64,000 bases of DNA. Source: Pyronema omphalodes. Its lineage: Eukaryota > Ascomycota > Pezizomycetes > Pezizales > Pyronemataceae. Where the stretch lies: assembly GCA_024516155.1 (NCBI GenBank), contig JAJJXM010000028.1:620001-684000 (forward strand), given 5' to 3'. The notes below the pieces were generated by a model. That model was not told the origin of the DNA and did not search any database. It saw only the letters and a program-made list of their open reading frames with translations. The position numbers were made by a program, and so were the translations under genes. Below are positions 31,440-44,592 of the stretch, in pieces; position 1 is the stretch's first letter, and each line of letters begins with the position of its first letter.

Positions 31440-33263
31440 CATTCTTTTTGTTGAGGGCCCGAGCGTTGGGAGGGTTGTTTTGCGATGTCTTTGAAGCGCG
31501 GATGATGAATTTTTAGTCTACATATGAGTGGAATGTTGAACTGACATGGCATGGCGTTGACAGCGAAGGAATATTCGCGAGACTTGCTTCCAGACATTCT
31601 TCCTCCGAGACTGAAGGAATTTTTATGTATCGGTCCATTGAGCGTGGTTTCTTTACGACCTATCTCATAGAGGGCTTGATTAATCGTGATTCTGAGGCTG
31701 ATCAATATTGGCATTGTGTTTGTTTCTTCCAAGACTCGTTCACTAGGTATCAATTGCCTACTATGATTTTCATGGATTCTCGCAGCACCAATTTTGAATG
31801 TAGTCTTTCCGAGTCAGGGGGTATGCATAGGGTGAGTATTGAGATGCATATACAATAGAAAACCACAGCCTACTCGACAGTTCGTATCCAAGGTGTAAGC
31901 CAAATCATTCACAATTGCAAATAAAGCGGTCCAATTCTTCCTCTGTCCACGCCGCAGCCTGGAATAAATGAAAAATCGCCTGTCAGACCTCCATCACCAC
32001 CCACCCTCAGTTCCTCCGTTTTCACAGAATATGGAACCTCAGGTCGAGATCATCAGCACCCATCCCGAAGGACCGGCAGTAATAGACTTCACTCTGGGGT
32101 GGTGAGGATATCGATCATCAACCAGGTTGGAGAATAATCTGTGGCTCTTGTAAAGAGTTCAGATGAGACGATTTACTATAGAAATGATCCTATGAAGTAA
32201 AATCGCATAATGAGAAAAGAGGGGTGCGGGGGAACAGCGGCTTTTATGCATATTGGGATGAGGCTCTGCGAGTGCGGCGAAAAAATATTGGCCGTAGGCA
32301 CTAACTCAGTGCTGGATAGCGTAGAAAGTTTGAATACGCTAATAGATTAAGCTTGAGCTAGGGCGATTTAGAGGTTTAGCCTTCTCACAACGTCCGCGAC
32401 GCGCGACACCAGAAAAAGATCGCAACGCGACTCCCTAGGTTAGACCCTAATTGTATGACATGACTGCAAAAATCGATAAAGTGATGAGTTTTTGGTTATT
32501 TCTAACTCGTGGACCAGGTAAAATTCACTCTACACATTTAATACGGCACTGGTTCCAATAACAGCTGCCGTGCTGCCGATTATATAATGCTTTCACACGT
32601 GGCCGACAGGTGAATATCGCTGATCACAATATACCTGAGCTATATTGTCTCGCATATTGTGTACATATACATATGTCTTTCTGCGTTTAATATTCACAAT
32701 GACGTTTGATTTGGCAAAAGAGTGGGTGATCAACGTCCGGCTTATAAGCTGGCTGACGATTTGGGACCGGACCCGTGGATACAGCAGACGCTCAGTGACG
32801 GCAGTCCAAACCAATATTTTAATATTCCGCCTCTTCGAGTAAAAATTTGCCAGGCCAATGCCGTTGAACAATAATCTATCTGGAATGTGATTTACCTGCG
32901 TTTATTCCATACTCTCACCCGCAGGGCCGCTGGCCCGCAGCAACATATCCAATCCCCGAACGTCAAGATATCTTTCATCTGGTGCAGCGCGGCTGATCCC
33001 ACTGCATATGGCCGGAATAGGATATTGCTGCGTGTTCGTCGCTGTTTGCAGCTTTGCTCTTCTACAGACAGAGCTTGTGCTTGGCTGATTGCTTTCTGGA
33101 AGGTACAGTCCCACGACTGCGCAGCAAATTCCATATCGTCTGATCAGCGGTTGAAAGTTTGTTTCCGCTGTAACGTAGCTGGTTGTAACCACAAGGGGTG
33201 TAGAATAAGATCGGAAGAAGAAGAAGGAGCACATTAGAGAGTATTCGCCCTCCCACCACCATC
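31440..33263. other. intergenic, no gene recognised
   Basis: AT-rich spacer between tRNA-Pro and the hypothetical gene at 33264. Short frames only, e.g. a 116-residue frame at 32887-33237 without features. Confidence 0.4.
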
Positions 33264-34128
33264 ATGGAGAGCAGCGAGGAAGTGAGGACACTGCGGACAG
33301 TCCAGGTTGAGAAAATGCGGGAGCTTCTGGGCGTCACTGAGGATAAGTTTAAGGTTTATTGTAAACCCCCCTGACACCCCACCTCCTTCCCACATCCGCA
33401 GATAGCTAACATGGTTAGCCGAATGGGCATGGGGACAGGTGAAATGGAGTGTGCAGCAGTCATTAGGAGAAGAGGATTTGTCAGATGTGACAGAAGAGGA
33501 TGAGGAGGATTTATCAGTTTCAGATGAGGATTTGCCACAGGAATCACCCGCCCAACAAGCGTCTGGCCCGCAAAACAAATCCGTCTTTGGCAAAGCAAAT
33601 ATCAACGCCACATATCCAGCTGTCGCCTCATCCGCTGCCCAGGGAGTTTCTACGGCTGCAGTCATCGAGGCGCAACGAGGACTCATTCAGTTACCACAGA
33701 ACCAACAGATACAAACTGCATTAGACGCTATTTCCGAGATACAAATTCCTCCTCCACTTGATTGGGTGATTTCTTCAGAAAGTGAGGAATTTCTTGGAGC
33801 CGAAATAAACCGAAAAATTGAGGAGCAATGCATGGGGAAGCTTAGCATAAAGACCCGGCGGAACAATAATATGTTTGAGGAGGCTCCCTGGTTCATGCTC
33901 GTCGTCTTATTAAATGCGTGCAAAAAATATAATTACAATCCTCGGATTGCGGCACCGCCGTTAGTTAAGGACCAGACAGCTACTGTTATGTGGAATTTGA
34001 TGAGAATTTCCTCAAAAACGGTCCTGTCTGCTAAAACGGCTTATACCTCTAAAACGCCTCTCTGCCCTAAAACGGTTGTTAAAAATGGTATTGTGTATCA
34101 ATGCCTCCATGTAAAGATTTCAGACTAA
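33264..34128 (+). CDS. hypothetical acidic two-exon protein
   Basis: Exon 1 is 33264-33353 (ATG in good context) and exon 2 is 33406-34128, joined in phase 0 across a 52-nt intron (GTTTAT...GATAG, with CTGAC as likely branch site); 270 residues. Exon 1 is helical (MESSEEVRTLRTVQVEKMRELL). Exon 2 begins with a Trp-rich segment (LTWLAEWAWGQVKW), then a very acidic Ser/Glu/Asp stretch (~residues 48-70), a disordered Gln/Ala region, and a basic C-terminal half. No known domain is recognised. The acceptor TAG right after a better CAG is unusual, because use of the CAG would give an immediate stop. It could be a real orphan protein or a decayed gene. Confidence 0.4.
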
Positions 34129-37100
34129 TATTTTCAAGCTGCTAAAACAGTATACAGATATTATGGACACGGGGACTTCCCAAACGTTAACGAATTAAAA
34201 GAAAAACGAAAAATGGTGAAAATGTTGAAGACATTGCTGAACTATCCATTGGACCTTGAAGATAGATTTTATGTTTGGATCTTGTTTTACACAGCAAACC
34301 TCCAGCGAAAGGCGATTAGTAAGGCTAACGAGAATGGTGGATGCATGGCGGATGGTTGAATTAAAATGTAATGTTTGCGCAGTTTATGTTTTGTGTTGTG
34401 TGTTTCGTGCTGTGTTTCTTGAACGGCGTGGCAAATCGTTATTTTTGGCGTTCCCATTCATTTGCAATACTAATTCCTCTTTTCCGTTAAGATATAAACT
34501 TTTGAGCAAACATGATTGGTTTCTGGCTCCTGCTGTGAATGGTGATATATCCTATTTCTTCTAAAAATTAGCTATTTTTTACCGTTTCTTTCATCTTGGT
34601 CCTCTTATACTCTTGCTTTTGGTACCTTCGATGGGCGAGAGAAAACTTACTGCGGTAATCAGCGACCCAGCATCAACAACTGAACTGATTACAATAATCT
34701 TACCTTATGCAACCGTAATACTACCACCACGCAAACAATCTCACCCAACATTAATAAGGTCGTCACACTCAGGTCCCGAGCTATATTCAACTTCATAGGA
34801 TCAGCAGGATTTGCCATTGTTGTTGCATTTAAGAATTTAGAACCATGCAAACGGATCCCTTCATCGTAGATATTCCCATTCTGAAAGTGTAATCATAGCT
34901 ATAACGGAACGGGGCATAAACCTCAATGTCTATGAAATTTAAACCGAGCCAATCATGAGTTCAACTTTGCTCAGGACTTAGGATGTTGTGAGGCATACGG
35001 CCCTTATTGGCAGGAGAAATAGCATTGATGGGATTGGTGGCGATATCGTTGAACCGGAAACGGGCGACTTTATATATTTTGTGGCCCGCAGTCAATCCAG
35101 GATGAGTTGTATAAATTTGTGCATTCATAATTTTCTCCGGTTCTTATTTCTGTGTCTTAGCTGTTGTACTTGGGTACAGGGGTATTTCGAGAGCATTAGT
35201 AGAATGTTTGCCCTTCCGCCTCCTTCCCTCTAAAGTTTCGGTGTAGAACATTCGATTTCCGTATACAGTTAGCCTGAGTAGGCCTTACGGCATTGTCACG
35301 TATAGTAGGCCTGGAATTGTGACAACTTGAATAATAAAAATTACAACCGCAACCGCATTCAATGAAGCTTGAAAAAACCTTAAGAAGAACAACCTGAGAG
35401 TGTCAGAAATCGCGTAACAATCTGCGGTGAGAGAATACAAGTACTTTTTATGGAACGTTTCTTATAAATTTTGACGCCGAAAAAAGAATTGACTCCACGT
35501 CAAGTGAAAGAATAATGATTATGTTACCGAGGGGTACCTAAGCTCGATTAGAAGTATGGGCTTTTACATAATAGAAAGCTTTAATAAATCCAGATTAATT
35601 CGATAAGTCCTGATCTCCGCCGCTGCCCGAGTTTTTATCCACCTATGATATAGTCCGATCATTACCTATCACTCCGACTGCGCTATGTAAGACCCATCAC
35701 CGACTATTTTTTAGGCGTACGCCCGATTGATGTACTCTCCAAGTACAGCAACCAATAGGAAACTAGAAATTCACAGGTTTTCTCGGAAAAAACGAGGCTT
35801 GAAGAACCCCATGACGGCAAATTCAAACCATCTATAGTCATCGAAAAAACTATTTGGTGATTAATGGAAGGCAGTTATAAGTGGACAAAATTTAGGCGCA
35901 GGTGATACAACAGTGCGCCGGGCATACCCCTGTACCGGAATACGGCTGCAGTATGTATCGGCAAAGGGAAGCTCAGTATTGAATCCGCAAATCTTTGATG
36001 AATCGGCTTCTTCCTATCATACATATGGTTGACCAACAAAGCCACGATGCATGCGTCCTGTTCCATTTTTGGAGATCAAATCATATTTGTTCGACCATAC
36101 GCTGACCGAGGCCCTAAAGTCCTATGCAGAATAAGGGCAATTCCTCTGTATTACCGCACCCCAATTTAGAACCTACGATGGTCTAAATAAGCTGCTCCTG
36201 AGTTTAGCAAAGCTGATCGATGATTCACGAAGTTATTCAGCTTTTCGTTTAGCTGGCGTGCTGACGTGGTTTCCAAATGTAGTTTGATGCCTACGCACCC
36301 CAGTAGCCAGGTCGAGGCCCAAGATTCTCCCAAGGTCCTTCTAAGTTCTGATCTCACGTGTATTCAGCGTCACAGTGGAATCCAGTGAAAAATGACCACA
36401 ACGTTATTTTTAGCCGGCAGACCAATTGAGATCTTCGCTTGCGATCTTCGCTTTTCTTTTTGGCTCACACGACATGCGATCAGCTTCGGATCAGCCCCTT
36501 TTATGCGCCGAATCAATGTAGCACCGTATGCAGGAGGACAAACTACATAGACGCAGAACATACCTCCATAGCGTTCATAAGGCTGAATTACTGATCCTGA
36601 TACACAGCGGATGATCTATGTATATACATAAGGCCCAAGACAGACGTCTGTTGATCGACCGGATGCGTACATTTAGACCTTCTCGAATCAATAAGGCTTC
36701 CAAGCATGACGCACAGTGACACTATGGGTCCATAGCCTTGGCTTATTTTATCAGATTAAACGTGGGGTTATGTAATTTGCTGAGATTTGGTTGGGCTACC
36801 GCCGCCGGGTTGCCTTGTAGATACCGGCAGCCTGATGAGGATGACGAGGAAGCTATGTACATATTTACCCCCGAAAGACGCGTTTAAAAGGGGGCTGAAA
36901 AATAAGACCACAGGTTTCAGCGCTGAATCCGCCGGACAGATAAAATTTTGCCTGGAGGTGACCGCGCATGGTATTTACTTTTCTTCCGCATCTCAATATA
37001 ACGTCATTGTAATGTAGTTAATATGGCACAAAGTTATCAACCCAAGGAAACGGCGGGTTCCAAAGATTGTTACAAATATAAGGTTTGTTGCAGGTAAATA

Positions 37101-38786
37101 TATTAACTGCAGGTAATCCATCGGCTGTTTTCCCGCATAAAGTCAAGATGGATCACAAATCTCAAAACGTCAAACTTTATTTTGCACGACCCCGCGAGTT
37201 TTCCAATCAACGGGTAATCAACCATTGCTCGCGGCAGCTAGATTAATCGCGGTTAAAAGTAGACATGCACAACAATGTCATCTTGTTTAGTTTATGCGCC
37301 TTGTCACTATGTGCAGCTCATCTTACACCGCCTAGTGGGTAGGCATTCATTGATTTGATGGCGTTCAATACAAGTATGTAGGAAGAAACTACACAATCGA
37401 GGATACGAAAAAAAATATCGATATATTGGAGTATCAGAAGTTTCCTGATATCGATGGCACTTGAAGTAAACACTGATCTGAAATGGTTAACAAGTACACA
37501 GCTCGAAATTGTGTGACTAGGTCATACGCGTCCGATTTCACAGAGATTCACAAACTTCACCGAATGTTCTTCCCCCTGTCTCTATTTAGTTGTAGGGTTT
37601 CTGCCCACCTGCTTCTAGAGCGGTGAATCTTTTGCTTTTGCCAAAGTTCTGTCCGAAAAGATCGAGTACCGCCGATGTGTTGACACCTCCTGGGGCACTT
37701 AAGACGACTTGCAGATAGCAACAGTACAACCATAACTGCAGAGCTTCTTAAAGAAATGTAAAATCTGAAAAACTCCCATAGCCAATTTTAACCATAGCGA
37801 TCAAAATTTATTTAGTGCTTCACCGAAGGTGGTGGCTCTGACATTCATAAGACATGGGGAGAAAAGTCGGATATGGTAAAATCACAGAGCACTAGATTTA
37901 CCTTGTACCCTTGTACATATATCATATCAAATATCACGAAAATTGTATATCTGCCGCAGAATGTCGTAGATTAAACAGGGCAGTAAAGAAGTATCGTTCT
38001 TCAGCCTTGAATGTGTCAGTCCCATGACACGAGGATTCTGTCTTTTTGCATCTGCTGATTTTGTTAATCCTTCTTACGTCTAGAATAGAAAAGATTACAC
38101 CGTGAAGTCAGTTCCATGATCATGCGCCACCGGCCAGCTTCGGTGTGTAGGTTGACCATGTGATTGGGCAATGCATCCGGGCTGAAAATAGTCAACAACC
38201 CCGGGTCCGATCAATCATGTAGCGCCAAGATGAAAAGCAAAGCACTAGATATCGATTTCCTTTCTCTGGATTTTGTTTTCTGCAACAAAGCCTTCACTTG
38301 AACTAATATTTTACTGGGAACTCTGATTTAATAATGGTTGGAAGTTATTGTTCACGGTGATTTGAAACAGTAAAGCCAGAAAACACCAAACCAACGCTTT
38401 ATTGATCTCCTTCAATGCGTTAAAGTAGAAATTCTTAAAAACATAAATCCGTCAAAATCATTTAAAAATACCCAACACAAACATGATCATGCATAATTAG
38501 CTCAAACCATCCATCCATCAAGCCATCTCCAAGCATCCCTGTCCGTCCCATATCCCAAACAGCCGAAGAAACCCGGAAATGTCCATCAAGAATACCATTA
38601 TGAAATAAGTAATGAAAATCCATCCCAAAAATTCCCATCACTTTCTAATCCTCCTTCCCAGCATAATCCTCGCTATCGAAATTTGTTGTCCAAAAAAGAA
38701 ATCGGGCCGAAATGATGCATATTCAGGCGACTATCCCCAAGGACAAAAACAAAGACCTACCGAGAAGGAGAAGCTTTAAAGAGAGC
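34129..38786. other. 4.7-kb AT-rich gene desert
   Basis: Only short frames of less than about 105 residues with no domain-like sequence. Contains the 3' UTR of the minus-strand Tyr/Lys repeat protein near 38400-38786. I see no transposon ends, tRNA or clear remnant. Confidence 0.4.
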
Positions 38787-39458
38787 TTAGTAGCTGTCCT
38801 TGTGGTCGTCGTCCTTCTTGTAAGAGTCCTCCTTCTTGTGGGAGTAGTCGTCGTGCTTGGGCTTGTAGTCGCACTTCTGGTACTCAGTCTTGTACTCGGT
38901 CTTGTACTTGTACTCGGTGGTGGTGACAGGGTAAGGCTGCTTCTTGTAGATGGTCTTGTAGATGGTCTTGTAGTCGGTCTTGTAGTCGGTCTTGTAGATG
39001 GTCTTGTAGTCGGTCTTATACTTGTACTCGGTGGTGGTGACTGGGTAGGGGACCTTCTTGTACTCGGTCTTGTGCTTGTACTCAGTTGTGGTGACTGGGT
39101 AGGGGACCTTCTTGTAGACGGTCTTGTACTTGTACTCGGTTACTGGGTAGGGGACCTTCTTGTACTCGGTCTTGTACTCGGTCTTGTACTTGTACTCAGT
39201 AGTGGTGACTGGGTAGGGGACCTTCTTGTACTCGGTCTTGTGCTTGTACTCAGTAGTGGTGACTGGGTAGGGGACCTTCTTGAAGACAGTGCTGTAGACA
39301 GTCTTGTGCTTGTACTCAGTTACAGTGACGGTCTTGTATTTTTCTTGCTGCTTGTAGCTGTCATCGTTGGCAACAGCGGCGGCCTCGGGAACGGGGTTTG
39401 CGATGGCGACTGCCTGGATGGCAAAGAGCGCGACGACTGAAGCGAGAGTGAACTTCAT
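38787..39458 (-). CDS. secreted Tyr/Lys/Val repeat protein
   Basis: Single-exon gene, 223 residues. Residues 1-20 (MKFTLASVVALFAIQAVAIA) are a signal peptide, followed by NPVPEAAAVAND. From about residue 40 to 195 the protein is built of imperfect repeats of KKVPYPVTTTEYKHKTEYK and shorter YKTEYK / YKTIYK / YKTDYK units; the C-terminal ~25 residues are Asp/Lys/His/Tyr-rich. There is one Cys, late in the protein (QKCDYKPKHDD). Tyr and Lys dominate, the composition is strongly basic, and no known domain is recognised. Such low-complexity secreted proteins can be wall or matrix components; Tyr-Lys repeats might be cross-linked by oxidases. The function is inference. A TATAAAG lies 130 bp upstream. 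Confidence 0.8.
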   Translation of the reverse strand: MKFTLASVVALFAIQAVAIANPVPEAAAVANDDSYKQQEKYKTVTVTEYKHKTVYSTVFKKVPYPVTTTEYKHKTEYKKVPYPVTTTEYKYKTEYKTEYKKVPYPVTEYKYKTVYKKVPYPVTTTEYKHKTEYKKVPYPVTTTEYKYKTDYKTIYKTDYKTDYKTIYKTIYKKQPYPVTTTEYKYKTEYKTEYQKCDYKPKHDDYSHKKEDSYKKDDDHKDSY

Positions 39459-39587
39459 GTTGATGGTATTAAATTGATACGATGGGATTTCGTATTAAGA
39501 GGAGTATTAGAGATGAGGAGGAGACCAGGGATGATTAGCGATGGTGAGCGTGGTGAGGAAAGGAAAACTGGAGGGATTGAGGTCGGT

Positions 39588-39594
39588 CTTTATA
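39588..39594 (-). promoter_or_regulatory. TATA box of the Tyr/Lys repeat gene
   Basis: TATAAAG on the minus strand, about 130 bp upstream of the ATG at 39458. Confidence 0.5.
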
Positions 39595-42500
39595 CAATCT
39601 CAACACCCTCAAGATTCCATCGTGAGGGCCATCTGTCTCAATGTTGGAGTGTCCGCAATCGACTGTTCTCCTCCCAGGCCGTCAGCTTCCAAGCCCCTAA
39701 ACTCTCCACCTAGTCTCTCTTGAGCGGGATATTTCGATAAACAGTATTCAAATTGCGGAGATATCTGCATGAATTACATAAGATCTACTAACCAGGATTT
39801 CTATGGGGAATCTAAATTTGGGTCAAATAAAATTTGATGCAAGATAGCGAACTTTGGTCTAGGGTTCAGCCTGGAGAGACATCAGCGTGGTAGGCCGGAA
39901 GATCGGGACGAATATGATTCAAGATAGTAGATTAATTTGTGGAACCTTAGCATGAGTTGTCCGGAGCTAAGATTTGCGCAGTAATGTGGTTGGGCGTATT
40001 ATCTCATAACTTACAAAAGGAAGTTTTCTAGGCATCTATTTCTGTACATTGTGATTTTTTCCAGCCTCATGAGATCACTTCTCGACCGGAAGGCCTCGGC
40101 TTTGTAAATAACGCATGAAAAAGTTCTCTGTCAGGCGTTGAAAAAAATGGCTGGTGAATTGAGTTTGGATTTGCGGGTTGATGATTTCTGGTTGAGTCTG
40201 AAGACGTCTCGCGGGACTCTCTTTGTCAGCAGAATTTAGCCAATGAAATGCCATACAGTGACACCAAATGCATATTCTTGGGCCGAAAATATCGACAGGG
40301 TAGGCGAAATAGGGTTTACACGATTCGGGAATAGCATGCTGTCGTCCAAACTGAGAACCGAGAAAAAAGCAAAACAGGGCTGAAAATAGCGCCATTTCTG
40401 CACACACAGTCTACAGCACAGAGTCTTCTCAACGACCAATAGTAAAAATACATTCTCGTGATTGCTAGATACACTAGTAACATCGCCGATACTTGTGCAG
40501 TCCCAGCATCATGGCGCGGGATGTTAACTGGTCATCTCCACAGCGAGCCTCGCAGTGGTTTGATTGCGGAACCTTGTATCGAATTTGAAAAAATTCGGAG
40601 GCATATATCCAATTCTAGCCCCAGAGTGTAGGCCTTGTCCTGCGCCGGATGCATGCGGTTTCTGAAAACCCCTTCGCATTCAGATTTCACTAGCAAGTTT
40701 TATATTAGCTGGTATCTTGTAACCGAAACGAGGCCTTCATCGCGAGCCGTGCCATTGTCTTACAGCGTCCGCCGTATTCGCTAAACATATCTCAATAAAT
40801 TAGTGTCATGATAGACGAATCATTAAGCGGCTATGAAGCAGGTTTTCCTATCGTACTTGCTTGACCGCTGCATGCAGAACCAAAAGATTGAATAAAAGAC
40901 AAAAATTAAAAGTAAATAGCATAGACTAACGAACGGGGCCAACAAATCTTACCGTAGTAGACGGAAATAAATTTCCATCCAGAAGTTAATGCGTAATAAA
41001 ACCGAGGAACTCTTACCTGCTTCCGTTTGCAATATCCGTGGTTAAGTGGTTTTGCATTGAGCAAAAATATTACGTTATTGAATTTTCCAAGACTTCCAAG
41101 ACTCTTAAAGGCCGAGAGAGGCGGATATTCAGGAACCCCCATCTGCCTTGACTAGCTGCTATCTGTATGTCTTGAAGGAGAATGCGGGACGGCGGTGCAT
41201 GAAGAAAAGTTAACTCTAAGTTGTTGGATTGACTTGAATTTCAGCCGCTGATCTGTGTGAAATAGTCCGCCCGGTTTGGGCACCAAGAGACGTGGTTCCT
41301 GCCTCGCTTCTTTCTACCTCAAGAGTACATCCGAATGCCTTCAGCTTGCAGAGATAGGTCAGATAGCTAATTCATATGCCGTTATGCACAGTGCTAATCT
41401 CTTCGTGGAAATGAAGACTTTGCCAATACGGTCAATGATAGGACTGTCTGATCCCACGTACACGATGCAGTCAAGTCGTTGATCAGATACGGTCGATAAT
41501 ATCGAGACACGTCCATAGGGAGAATCGATGGGAGAGGGTATCACTTCTCCTGACTGGTAGGCGCCGATGTTGCTGGTGTTTACTCTTGGCTGAACGGGTA
41601 GCTTGTTTTCGTGCTCACTAGTCGTAGAGCTAGTACAGTAAATTAGCTTGCAAGTTGATTGACATACATCCCTTTGCTCACTTGAATCCCCGAATGCCAC
41701 ATCGTTCCCATCACAATCGTACAACAGAACACACTGGCAGCAAACAATGTACCAAGTACTCGTGAAAGTTGAAAGTAAGTATCGAAATCTTCAGCTTAGA
41801 TATGACTGACGTTTGCTACGGATAGTTTTGACCCGAGTTCTGTAACGTTTTCGGGCGGGGGATCGGTTTCCGGCCGAGAGAAATTCCGAGGCGTTCGGGT
41901 ACATATCGTGCGGAGACCGACAATCAATTACAATGCGCGTTATCAAATACCACTGTCCATTCTCTGCCGATTTCCTTTCAAGAAGTGGATGTGTTGTCCG
42001 TCGAGAAAATGCTGTGTCGTAAGTTTCATGCCAAGGGGAAACGACGACAGAAGTTACGTGCGGTCCCCAATTTATAAGTAGTTATCTGCGCCACCCCGTC
42101 AACGTTTAGATGTCTCCAACATATCTGAAATCATCTGGCATCTTGTTACAACTTGACAGAATACGATTGAAGCAGGTTTACTCTGCTGAAGGGTTCTGTT
42201 ATTGGAGGAATGCAAACTCTGAAACACATACCCCGTGCATCATCCCGTCGAAACTCAGCCTTCCAGGAGTTACGATTCTTTGCAACAGCCTAAAAAGGTA
42301 GTCTCGATAGAACTGTCCAATCGTGGAGCGGAATGTAATTATAATAACATTAATAGGATGCACGTTGAGAAATGTTGCATTACAATCGTGGCTTCTATAC
42401 TGTTTATGCTTCATTTTTCTGTAGGTACGGCTGAGATGGTACATGTTGGATGTTATATAATTACAGCTAATCTTAATATCTAAAGGTTGACCGATGCGTG

Positions 42501-43367
42501 GTCAACGCATGAAGAAATAATATACACATGACGTGTGGTCAATTCAAGTGAAAAAATTATTCCTTTCCTCACAGTGAGCCAGAACACGAAATACTCGAGT
42601 AGATATGACAATATATCCAGCAGGTTACCATTGGATCGGCACAGGACCTTGTTGGTTTACGGCACATATGCAAATATCAGATTGTCTCATTTGAGAAAGT
42701 GATAACACGTTGAGTGTTCTTGATGAAATTTCTAGGAGAATAAATATCAAGGAAAAGTATGGTAAGTCTTTGGCCACAAGGTGGAAGATGAGCACCGAGT
42801 AGTCTGATAATAAGCTGAATTCAGGGCACTGCCCTAATTCTCTCAATTAACTAAATATGGCTCCCATCTCAACCTTCGCCGCTAAAAAAATGATTATGTA
42901 AACTGATAAGGTTTGTTATGAGTAATCAACGGAAGTTGCAGATCGAATGTCTGATCGATAGTCATCGTCGGTTGATTGTCGCTACGCTTAAATCGTCCTT
43001 TTCTGGAATGCAAACTCGAGGGTTCCTGCGCATCTGCCAGGGTATTTAGGAAGAAATGGAGAAAATATCCCGTTTGGTTGACAAGGGAGCTCCGGTTATG
43101 TTTCTGAGAACGAGCTTCTGGCGTAACATGTAAAATATGTAGATGAGTCTGCCGTCTGTTGTATCGAGAGGTGATGATAAATCTGATCTCGGGCTTTCGC
43201 TAACCCGAACCCTGAGACTGCGGGGTTCTACAACTTCCGTATTACCCACACTATAGCCTAAGATGAACGACTAACCCCACTCTTCTCGCTCAACTCATAC
43301 TCTTATTGAAGCAATTCATGATTCCGTGAAAGTTTTTCCAACCCATCGAGACTAACTTTATTCTCAA
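39595..43367. other. intergenic, no gene confidently recognised
   Basis: 3.8 kb AT-rich DNA. A minus-strand frame at about 41359-41790 (over 120 residues, with no ATG of its own) has protein-like composition and could be an exon of an unresolved gene; otherwise nothing supportable. Confidence 0.4.
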
Positions 43368-44592
43368 ATGGATCGATCAAAAGTAAAGGCAGCTGTGCTT
43401 CTCGGTCCGAAGTCTCTTGAAATCGTCTGTTTCCCCAATTCCAGATTATCTCACTGCGCTAAGATCTACTGTAGCAATCTGTCGAACTATCAGTACCCCT
43501 TCCAGACGAGCTCCGAATTGAAATTCGATCAACAACGCTCTGTGGGTCCGATTTACACTACTACAATCATTATCGAAATGGAGATATCATCGTAAAGAGT
43601 CCATTAGCACTAGGCCATGAATCCTCCGGAATCGTCAAACTGGTTGGAAGTGAGGCAGCCGAAAAAGGATGGAAGATCGGGGATCGTGTAGCTCTCGAAG
43701 TCGGTATCCCGTGTGGGAACTGTGCTTGGTGCCTAGAGGGACGATACAATATTTGCCCAAAAATTCGCTTCCGAAGCAGTGCAAAAAGTGATCCGCATTA
43801 CTGGGGGACACTTCAGGAGCAGATTAATCATCCTGCCAAATGGTGCCACAGGTCCGTATAATTTGTAGCAATTACTTCAACTATAAAGATACTAAGACGA
43901 GTAGATTACCGGACAATATTTCCTACAGTCAAGCAGCCTTAGTGGAACCTCTTTCCGTCGCCTTACACGCAACTCGGAGAACCCAACGCAATGGATCTTT
44001 GTATCCCGGAGCGAACGTCCTTGTGATCGGTGCTGGAGCCATAGGACTTCTTGTTGCCGCCGTTGCAAGCCTCGCTGGTGCATCAAAGGTCTGCGTGACT
44101 GACGTCCTCCTTGAGCGGGTCAACTTTGCAATCGCGAACGGATGGGCAACAAACGGCTACGTCGCACCACCGAGTTTAACCACCGGCCTCGAAATCGCAA
44201 CAGACCTGAAAACAAAGTTGAACATTTCAAACGGATACGATGTTGTATACGACTGTACCGGTATGGAAATCTGTGTCCAAACCGGAATTTATGCGGCGAG
44301 GTCTGGTGGGGCGTTAATGTTGATCGGCATGGGAAATCCTATTATGACACTGCCCATCAGTGCTGCCGCGCTTAGAGAGGTGGATATCTTGGGTGGTTTT
44401 CGGTATGCAAACACGTACCAGCTGGCAGTTGAGTTGTTGGCGAGTGGGAAACTTCAGAATATTGAGAGGTTAGTGACACACAGTTTCAAAGGCATGGAGA
44501 GAATAGAGGCCGCGTTCCGGATAGCAGCTCAAAAAATGGATGAAGATGGACAATTGATTGTCAAGGTTGAAATAGAAATGAGATCAGATTAA
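43368..44592 (+). CDS. zinc-dependent polyol dehydrogenase (sorbitol/xylitol/arabinitol type)
   Basis: Three exons, 43368-43428, 43506-43851 and 43905-44592, with introns of 77 and 53 nt (the second has the branch site TACTAAG); phases join to 364 residues. The protein is a cytosolic medium-chain dehydrogenase oxidising polyols with NAD. Catalytic zinc ligands are visible: Cys33 (LCGSD), His58 and Glu59 (GHE), and Glu150 in the LVEPLSVA segment. The structural zinc site has Cys90, Cys93, Cys96 and Cys104 (CGNCAWCLEGRYNIC). The NAD-binding motif GAGAIG is residues 178-183. YYNHYRNGD is typical of the fungal sorbitol/xylitol/L-arabinitol subgroup. Exact substrate cannot be told. All key residues are intact. 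Confidence 0.9.

Noticed and set aside
38712..39440. 242-residue plus-strand frame rich in Leu/Val/Gly
   Set aside because: Antisense shadow of the Tyr/Lys repeat gene; no signal or domain, and its composition is the reverse complement of the repeats.
41359..41790. Minus-strand frame of over 120 codons without ATG
   Set aside because: Protein-like in part (hydrophobic start, CDGNDVAFGD), but no start codon and several possible intron signals inside it; gene structure could not be resolved.
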